Positions 57,501-64,000 of a stretch of DNA of 64,000 nucleotides are shown piece by piece (the stretch's first letter is position 1; every line of letters starts with the position of its first letter). The notes beneath the pieces are model-generated. The model was given only the letters and a program-made list of their open reading frames with translations. It was not told the DNA's origin and did not search any database. The position numbers were made by a program, and so were the translations under genes. Where the stretch lies: positions 94,509,052-94,573,051 of the forward strand of contig CM065297.1 in assembly GCA_032871835.1 (NCBI GenBank), given 5' to 3'. The stretch comes from Dipteronia dyeriana (lineage: Eukaryota > Streptophyta > Magnoliopsida > Sapindales > Sapindaceae).

Positions 57501-57882
57501 TAACCCCCTAAAGAAGCTCAAGGTCTACGATCAGACAAGGGGTCTGTCAACCAAAGTCACCGAGCTGTAAGTTTATATTAAAAGTCAAACGTTCATGCTA
57601 GCTATCTACGTTCACGATTAAGCAGTTTTTTATCTTGTTACTTTTCCAGAGCTAAATCAGGGTGCTACAAGGGCTGAACTTATATGCATATCAGAATTTG
57701 AACCAAGTGTAAAAGCTAAATTTCATTGATGAATGAGGTAGCCTATTCCCCAGTAAGGCTACAGCAAACAGAGAGCCCAACCCCTGATTCAGGGCTACAA
57801 AAAAATGATGATCAAGCATGAGTAAATATGGGATACCCACCTCCCTTTCTGGGCATTCAGAGCATGCTACAAGAAGGTGTAC
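57501..57882 (-). other. 3' flank of the antisense gene in A
   Basis: Non-coding; holds the AGTAAGGCTACAGC and AGGGCTACAAAA words that match the 3' flanks of the antisense gene in B and G in reverse complement, plus TTCATTGATGAATGAGG, where the antisense poly(A) region is expected. Confidence 0.5.
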
Positions 57883-58250
57883 TCAAACTTCTGCATCCTC
57901 TCGGTCTCCTTTAGCTTCTCCCCCTTCCGGATGAACCTCGCTTTCTGCTCCTTTTTCAGGTGATCTCCCATCCCGGATTACCACCTCAACCACCTCTTCC
58001 TAAGGATGCCCCTCGATTGGCTGATGCTCAGCGGGATCCTCCTTTATGACCTTATTGACCACTGCTATGACCTCAGGAGGTATGGCTGCATCAAGAAGGT
58101 TGGCTATTGACTCTGGCATAATTTCCCCTCCTGATGACTCCTCTCTAGAAGGCACATTAGAGGGACTTCGGGCTTCTACAAGATCTCTTTCTGGCACTGT
58201 GGATCGAACCCCACTCAAGGATTCTCTAGGACCTGATGTTGGGAAAACAA

Positions 58251-58302
58251 GAGGAGGAGGAGGAGAAAGAGAAGGAGGAGGAGGAGGAGGAGGAGGAGGA
58301 GG
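58251..58302. repeat. (GGA)n microsatellite in the antisense gene of A
   Basis: A run of GGA triplets with one GAAAGAGAA interruption. On the minus strand it encodes a Ser tract in exon 3. B and G lack it. Confidence 0.9.
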
Positions 58303-59256
58303 CTGGCTGCTTCCCTACTTCGGCCACCTCAGAGGAATCAAGATCATCACCTAGGGGGTGAGAAATCTCAGCGACCTTGGCCAGTCTCTCCTCCCTATTC
58401 CAGTTAGCAATAATTGACAGGTTGAAAGGGAAGGAAAGGGCCTCAACAACTTGGTAGGAGGCGTAGAAGTATCCCTCGCAAAAAGAGGAATCCACTTTAG
58501 CCTGAAGCCTGGCAACTTGGGCTTGAAGAGCATGATTCTCAGCATCTAGCGTCTTCGCTTCTTCCTTCCAGTCATCTCACTGACTAGCTTGTCGTTTAGA
58601 CCAGAGAGTTTCCTGGTCAAAAGATCGCTTCTGCCTCTCGTGGTCACACTAAAGCTCAGCCAGTTATGTTTTCATTTCCCTCTGGCTGGAAGTCATCTCC
58701 TGGACTAAGGATTGAGCTTCCGCCAACAATCCCATTGCCCACTCAGCCTGAGCTTCAACCCTATCTACCTGATCCCGGAGAAAGGATACTTGGTGGCACA
58801 TTGCTACATTGAACTTGAAAGCCTACAAAGCATGAAACAAAGGTTAGAAAGCAGTCAAAGCTCACAATAACAGGAAATAAAAGCAATGACTACCTCTGCC
58901 AGAAGGGCAGACCCCTTGGAAGCCATCCTTGAGAGCTAACCACCCGAACATGAAGCAATGAACTGCTTCAAAACCTCATCCTGGCCAACCGAGCCCGGAT
59001 GACGGTGAAGGCGAGAAGAGGGAATCTCAGGAATACTAGCTTAGGGTTCCCTGGACCATGAACTGCCTAGGACGCAATTGGGTTAGCGGAAGAAGGGGCT
59101 AATATAGCTGGAGAAGCATCAACGGTAGCGGGAGCCACTGGTGGAGGAGTAGAGGTGGACGTATCAGTGGCTTGGTGAGCGGATCCTCCTCGATTTAGAG
59201 CCTTAGCTGCCCGAGATGTAAGAATAGCCATCTTAGATCTCATATGAGAAGGAGAT

Positions 59257-59299
<43 letters not shown>

Positions 59300-59300
59300 A
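59257..59300. repeat. (GGAGCA)n minisatellite coding for Ala-Pro
   Basis: About seven GGAGCA units. On the minus strand it encodes an Ala-Pro repeat in exon 2 of the antisense gene. It is absent from B and G, so it expanded in A. Confidence 0.9.
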
Positions 59301-60624
59301 TGCAAGCAAAGCAACAGCCATAAAGATTGGCCCCCATTTCTCCAAGGTAGCCAAGAAGGTTCCTTCGGACGATCTGGAAAGAGGGGGAGGGGTCCGAGCT
59401 TGCAAGGCTTCCCAAGAAGCTGGAGCTACAACAAAACTGTTAAAAAAAGGGTTAAAACCATCAGAATTGAACCATTCAACAACCCAAAAGCTTAATGGTG
59501 CAAGATACTTACGAGGAGTAGCGTCAGATATCCAAAGATAGCGTTTTACCCTAAAGGGATAAAAAAGGTCAGCAGTCGGGAACTTAAGATTCAAGTAGTT
59601 TAGGGTAAGGATGGCGTTCAACACCATCTTAGATTTAGAGGGCAAGGAGTCTCGGTCCAATGAGGGCTTCTCATTAAAGGTGGTTGGAACCGTGAACTCA
59701 TGCCCACCTATAAAAATCGAGCTCCTCCAATCATTACTAGCCAATACCCATTCCTCTTTACAGGCCGGGTCCTTCCTTGAATCCCCAGGGATGATGAAAT
59801 TAAACTTGTTCTTGGCATTGGCGTTAAAATGATCTCAGGGGACCCCAGCTTGGCTCCCAATCTGGAAAAGAAAAGCAAGCTCTTCTGCTCTGGGCTCTCC
59901 AGTTATCTTGCTTAGCTCGCACTGCTCCCTCCATAGCATGAAGAAGCCGACTAGGTGCCTCAAGAAGTCGGGTGTTAGTTGGAGGGGAGCCAGTTGAAGG
60001 GCGTTGAGAGCCAGTCGAAGGGTAGGATGAAGAGGGAGCCTTACCCCGCTCTCGAAGGCTGCAGCATGGATAGGGAGTACGCCTTTAGGTGGGCTGAAGA
60101 CATCATAATTTCTGTGGGGGACTATGAGAGAGACTGTGTCAGGGATGCAGTATTTGGTCCTCAAGTGGCCAAGTGACTTTTGGTCAATGGCGGAATCTGG
60201 AATAACCCTAAAGTCATATGGAGGATGTCTCTCCAGGAAAGGACCGATGACTATGACCCGGTCCACTCCAGTGACACCAACCCTATTCTCTTCACCGGAG
60301 TCCTCGTCAACCAAGTTTAGAGGATTGTCCGGTTGGTTTGATAACCCAGCCCTAATGGCTACATTCTTGTTCGATCGACGAAGTTGTGGGGACGGAGAAG
60401 AGTCGTCCCCGCCTAAGTCTTGTCTAGCTCATTTCCAGAGAACGAGACTTAAGACCTCTATGCCCTCGACAAGGGAGTCAATGGAGTCACGACTGGCCTT
60501 CAACATGGTAGAACAGGTTTTGGGGCTTGAGAAGAAAGGGAAATCGACAGAAGGGTAGTAAGAGAGAAGAAGCCTATAAATTCAAAATTAAGAGAAAATG
60601 TGAAGAAACAGGTAAAGAGTTTGA

Positions 60625-60656
60625 TTTTAATTAGAGGTTAGGGGTATAATGACGTC
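60625..60656 (-). promoter_or_regulatory. Putative promoter of the antisense gene in A
   Basis: On the minus strand: GACGTCAT (60649-60656) and TAATTAAAA (60625-60633), ~120 bp before the ATG at 60506. It is parallel to TGACGTCA/TATTTAAA in B. Confidence 0.5.
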
Positions 60657-60880
60657 GGCGATATCCTCGGAAAGATCACCTCAAGCCAGGAAGAGAGCCA
60701 TAACGTAACCGATTTTCCTCGAAGAACACACCAATTCAAGTTCGACACATCATTGGGTAATTAGTGAGAAGATTTCAATCGAGATTTTCAGGAATTATCT
60801 TGTAACGGAAAAATTTCCCAATTAAACAGGGAATCAGACTCCAACCCTAACTCTACCTCCGGTGTTCAAGTCAGAGGGGA

Positions 60881-60894
60881 CTTCTGTTAATTGT
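60881..60894 (+). promoter_or_regulatory. Polypurine tract of element A
   Basis: TCAGAGGGGACTTC directly before the 3' LTR TGTTAATT. Homologous complements (GAAGTCC...) follow the 3' LTRs of B and G. Confidence 0.75.
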
Positions 60895-62056
60895 AAAATT
60901 TAACTAGGGGTCAAAGAGAAATTTTCCACTCTTTCAGCCCAAATCGAGGCCCGAAGTCGATATTCATGAAACCCCGGATGTACCATAAAACTACCCAGCA
61001 GAAGTGCGGAGGGATCGTTGGCTTCAAAACTATCAGGAAACAAGCTAGGCATGATCAAGACTACCGTAACGCAAACACTGGAATCCGAGCTTCTCATGGC
61101 CACCTATCTAGGACCTCGGTTCCTGGGGTCGAGTTCCTCAACCACCCCGTTAAAGCCAGGGGGGTTGCCAAGCTCAAGAAACATTCAAAAAAAGCCGGTC
61201 AAACTTATTTCATATCCTGAACGGGAAGCCTACCAACCTTTCTAGAAGCCCGCTGTCCTCTTCTCGATACGAGGAGGAAGAGGGCCTCTAAACGAATCAG
61301 ATTCGTGTTACCTCCCAGAAATGCCTACCAGGACGTCCTTTCCAAGCTTCCAAGAATATAACCGAATCATAGATCTATCTCACTCTACAAAGACTACAAA
61401 CAGCTAGTCCAGTGACCTCCATGAAGAATCATGCCATGAGTACACACAGGATCATATCCACGTAATAACCAATATTTACGTGCAAGTCAAGAGTTTGATC
61501 CCAAAAAGGAAACAAACTTATCTTCGTCAACAGTATCATCGTTTCAATTATTTACTCGGAGTCAACAACTTTTAAATATAGGATCCCGCCCGATAAGGGG
61601 GGAACAGATTCATAGTATTGTGGGGGGATATATGTGAATTCAAATCTACTTGGACCAAATATAAGTAGGGCCAAGCATGGTAATGAGAGGGAGAGAAAAA
61701 GAAAGCAGACTATAGGAAAAAGGAAAGAGAGAAGACAGAACCAAATGAAGAGATCGACAAACAGAAAGAAAATGGGGCCTAAATTCTGTGAACAGAACAC
61801 GGCCACCGTAATATCCACTATTCAACTAGCAAAATGTTACCACCTTCCTAGAGAGACTGTGAGCATATAGGAGAGAGAATCCTATATATCACAAATAATC
61901 AGTAATAAAGCCTCCACTAGCTATTGTTATACAAACATTCATTTTTATCTAAGCAGGTTAGATATCAAAAGTACCGACCCCAGCCAGCACCTTAGTGGTA
62001 GTGGTCTCGAGGTTGTTAGTCGAAATTTCTCATATTGAGTAAATTTCCCGTTAACA
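60895..62056 (+). repeat. 3' LTR of element A
   Basis: TGTTAATTGTAAAATTTAAC to AGTAAATTTCCCGTTAACA, 1162 bp; TATAAGTA at 61660-61667. It is close to the 5' LTR, with a few short deletions accounting for 59 bp less. Flanked by GTTT. Confidence 0.93.
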
Positions 62057-62925
62057 GTTTAAACTCTTAAATATCCCGCCACGATCCTTTGAATCTATTC
62101 CCTCCTTATCGGGCAGGATCTATTATTTAAAAGTCGTTGACTTAGAATTAATAACGGATTTGAGGATATCTTTGACGAAGATAAGTTTGTTTCCTTTTTG
62201 GAATCAAACTCTTGTTCTACACGTATACGGAATTTAATGTTCGTTATTATGTAGATATGACCTTGTGTGTATTCAAGGCATGATTCTTCATTGAGGTCAT
62301 CGAGTTAGTTGCTCGTTGTCTCGTAGAGCGAGGGTAGATCCATGCTTTGGTTCTATTCTCAAAAGCTTAGACGGAATTTTCCAGATCATTTGGAGCTTGA
62401 GACGTCCCTGTGGACATTCCTAGGAGGTAGTATGGATCTGATCCACTTAGAGACCCTCTTTCTCTTCGTATCGTTATAGGGACAGTGAGCTGTTGGAGAG
62501 GTTGGTGGGCATCCAGTTTTGGCTACGAGTTAAATTTGACCTCGAGAAGCCTTAACTTGGAAGGAGCTCGTTTTGTTTGTCAGGCTCCACTTCTAGTGTT
62601 TCCCGAGCTCTGAGACCTTTCCTTGCTTTCAAGGGATGGTTCTGGAGGCAAGCCCTAGGGAACGGGGTTCCGGGATAAATGATCTCAGGAAGCTCGGGTA
62701 ACCATGCTTCGGACTTTGCCTGACCTAGAGTTTACGTGTGGGTTCAACCAGGTCGTGGCGAGCTTTATTCCTTATAGTTTCGAAGCCCGATGACCATTCT
62801 TCACTCCTGCGGGGGTAGATTTATGACTTGTCTAGGGCTCTATAAATGGCTAATTCGGGTTTCGATCCAAGCTAGGAGAGTGGAAAATTCCTCTTTCGTC
62901 CTTTAGCTAGATTTTAATATTAATA
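62057..62925 (-). repeat. 5' LTR of element B, second part
   Basis: Resumes GTTTAAACTCTTAAATATCC and ends TTTTAATATTAATA (ATTAACA in relatives, with a C to T change). It is followed by GGATC of the target duplication. Together with 49218-49591 it makes a 1239 bp LTR. Confidence 0.92.
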
Positions 62926-63410
62926 GGATCAAAGATCCTTCCAGTAACTGTTGGAACATCATCCCTTCAACAAAATGTTATGACGGACTTCGTGGTTGTA
63001 GATACCCAATCTGCCTATAATGCGATACTAGGAAAACCTTTCCTGCCATCCTTGAAGGGGGTCCTATCCATTTACCACAATGTCCTGAAGTTCCCAATTG
63101 GAGACAAGGTGGGGGAGGTACGGGGTGACCAGCAAGCAGCCAGAAGATGTTATGTATTGTCTGCCAACCCAACAGCTCTAGCAAAGCAACTTGTACAGGT
63201 AACAGAGATCCAGGATGGGGCAATACCTGGATTGACCTTAGAGGATGTAGAACCCACAAATCGCCCAAAGGATGACCTTGTGGTGCCAGATAAAGAGGAG
63301 CAGATAAGGGAATGGGCCAGAAATCATCCATTGGATAAGCCAGAAGAGATTCCCATCCGGACGGGCAATCCCTCGAAGGTCATCAAATTCGGAGCCACCC
63401 TAAACCGTCG
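62926..63410 (+). pseudogene. pol: Protease fragment of element D, right of insertion B
   Basis: Continues the protease cut at 36948. Open 62980-63444: TDFVVVDTQSAYNAILGKPF, KGVLSIYHNVLKFPIGDKVG, EVRGDQQAARRCYVLSANPT, then an acidic linker DLVVPDKEEQIREWARNHPL and PSKVIKFGATL, where homology to RT linker ends near 63405. A deletion follows, after which the sequence resembles the 3' non-coding region. No stop interrupts this part. The catalytic side is at 36686-36948. Confidence 0.87.
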
Positions 63411-63600
63411 AGCAAGCTATCTGCTTCCTCACTTAAAAAATTAATAATAATAATTTACATTTTTCCAAAGATAGAGTAAGTCTAGATTATTTCAGAGGTC
63501 GCATCCAGGTCAGGATCCGGAATGAATCCAGCAGATGTCAATCAAATCAAAATTCATTGGATGAAATGTAAAGTCAGTTTTCATTAACGAAATGGGAGCA
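63411..63600 (+). other. 3' non-coding end of element D with polypurine tract
   Basis: After the deletion junction the sequence matches, in reverse complement, the end of the antisense 3' flank of B (TTTAGAGGCTGCATC-like, AAGTCAGTTTTCATTAAC). It ends GAAATGGGAGCA before the LTR. The antisense gene and all pol downstream of the protease linker are missing. Confidence 0.7.
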
Positions 63601-64000
63601 TGTTAATAGCAAAATGTGGCTAGAGGATTAAAGAGAAATTTTCCACTATCCTATCTCAAATCAAAGCCCGACATTACCATTCATTGGACCCCGGGCAAAT
63701 CATAAATCTACAAAGTAGATGTAGAGAAAGATCGTCGGGCTTCAGAACTATCAGGAATAAAGCTAGACACAACCAGGTCGGGCCCTTATGCAAACACTAA
63801 AGTCCAGGCTTCTCGAGTCACCTATCCCATAACCTCAGTTCCTGAGGCCAGGTTCCAAAACCATCCTGTGAAAATGAGGAAAGGTCGCCAAACTCAAGAA
63901 GCACTCGAAGGGAAGCCCGACACAAACGAGAGTGAGCTTCTTCCAGATCAAGGCTTCTCGAGGTTAGAGTTAACTCGTAGCCTAAGCTAGAAGCCCATCG
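63601..64000 (+). repeat. 3' LTR of element D (runs off the window)
   Basis: TGTTAATAGCAAAATGTGGC, then AAAGAGAAATTTTCCAC as in the A and E LTRs. It is cut by the window end, so the other edge and target duplication cannot be seen. Confidence 0.85.

Larger units (their letters stand above)
57883..60506 (-). pseudogene. Antisense accessory gene of element A (Transposase_28-like), three exons
   Basis: The most readable copy. Start at 60506 (MLKASRDSIDSLVEG). Exon 1 (59513-60506) includes 59835-60314: HLRTKYCIPDTVSLIVPHRN, YDVFSPPKGVLPIHAAAFES, LPLHPTLRLALNALQLAPLQ and FFMLWREQCELSKITGEPRA, the recognisable family core. Intron 1 (59437-59512) is bounded by GTAAGT and AACAG. Exon 2 holds an Ala-Pro repeat and ends KGSALLAE. 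Intron 2 (58823-58893) joins in phase 0 to AFKFNVAMCHQ. Exon 3 has a coiled-coil-like part, then GYFYASYQVVEALSFP and EDAEV. One T is missing at the exon 2 start, so splicing would shift frame, while read-through of intron 1 stays open. Opposite to pol; function unknown. Confidence 0.78.
49592..62056 (+). mobile_element. Full-length Tat element A, nested in the 5' LTR of B
   Basis: 12.5 kb, LTRs of 1221 bp (49592-50812) and 1162 bp (60895-62056), both TGTTAATT...GTTAACA. It contains primer site, gag, protease, RT, RNase H, second RNase H, integrase, AATAAA, ~100 bp repeats, an antisense gene and a polypurine tract. The 4 bp GTTT on each side (49588-49591 and 62057-62060) reconstructs the LTR of B exactly (compare GTAGGTTTAAACTC at 37314). 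A true 5 bp duplication may have lost one base. All coding parts carry stops or frameshifts. Confidence 0.93.
36949..62925 (-). mobile_element. Nearly full-length Tat element B, inserted in D (GGATC duplication) and itself invaded twice
   Basis: Right to left on the minus strand: 5' LTR (49218-49591 plus 62057-62925, split by A), primer site, gag, protease, RT, RNase H, second RNase H, integrase (split by a solo LTR), repeats, antisense gene on plus, 3' LTR (36949-38191). The rejoined 5' LTR is 1239 bp against 1243 bp for the 3' LTR. GGATC flanks both ends (36944-36948 and 62926-62930), inside the protease of D. All genes have stops or frameshifts. Confidence 0.92.

Noticed and set aside
58046..58354. 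Plus-strand open stretch with a Gly-rich run
   Set aside because: Shadow of the GGA microsatellite in the antisense gene.
59244..59495. Plus-strand Ser-Arg repeat open stretch
   Set aside because: Shadow of the GGAGCA repeat that encodes Ala-Pro on the other strand.
1..64000. Bacterial-type operon, defence system or phage
   Set aside because: No Shine-Dalgarno-linked gene sets, and every recognisable protein is an LTR-retrotransposon product of plant type.

Overview
This 64 kb window looks like gene-poor plant (angiosperm-type) nuclear DNA built almost entirely from nested, decayed LTR retrotransposons. No intact host gene, rRNA, tRNA or CRISPR was found. The plant assignment rests on Ty3/gypsy elements of the Tat type (gag, protease, RT, RNase H, a second RNase H, integrase), a Ty1/copia Sirevirus-type element with an initiator-Met-tRNA primer site, and plant-style GT-AG introns and TATA boxes. 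The species cannot be told.

Layout, using labels of my own. F (1-6470, minus): leader and 5' LTR of a diverged Tat element with a ~150 bp tandem array. G (6600-24802, minus): a nearly complete Tat element split by S (14870-21865, plus), a Sirevirus-type copia element with both LTRs and a GTCAT target duplication, but carrying gag only. Next come AT-rich DNA, a loose gag-protease scrap H (25225-26422, minus) and a duplicated cysteine-rich module (26458-26800). E (27624-31255, plus) has a 5' LTR and gag fused by deletion to the second RNase H and integrase. C (31256-36685, minus) is a pol fragment with a higher-order tandem array. D (36686-36948 and 62926-64000, plus) is a protease fragment joined by deletion to a 3' LTR. 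B (36949-62925, minus) is a whole Tat element inserted in D (GGATC duplication). B itself holds a solo LTR (43379-44564, GGGTC duplication) and the whole element A (49592-62056, plus, GTTT duplication inside B's 5' LTR).

The Tat copies share one architecture. A sense unit (gag, protease, RT, RNase H, second RNase H, integrase) ends with an AATAAA 65-80 bp after the integrase stop, followed by ~100 bp tandem repeats. A separate gene then lies in antisense, running from the 3' LTR towards pol. It is seen in A, B and G, has two small introns with matching phases, resembles the 'putative gypsy type transposon' (Transposase_28) family at its N-terminus, and has an ACGT box plus a TATA-like box upstream of its ATG. 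This intron-bearing antisense gene converging on gag-pol is the most interesting system here. Every copy is broken by stops or frameshifts, so the window shows the architecture rather than a working gene.

The order of events can be read from the nesting: D, then B into D, then the solo-LTR element and A into B. S entered G independently. Junctions between oppositely oriented pieces (E/C and C/D) have a few bases of microhomology and no target duplication, which suggests rearrangement rather than transposition.
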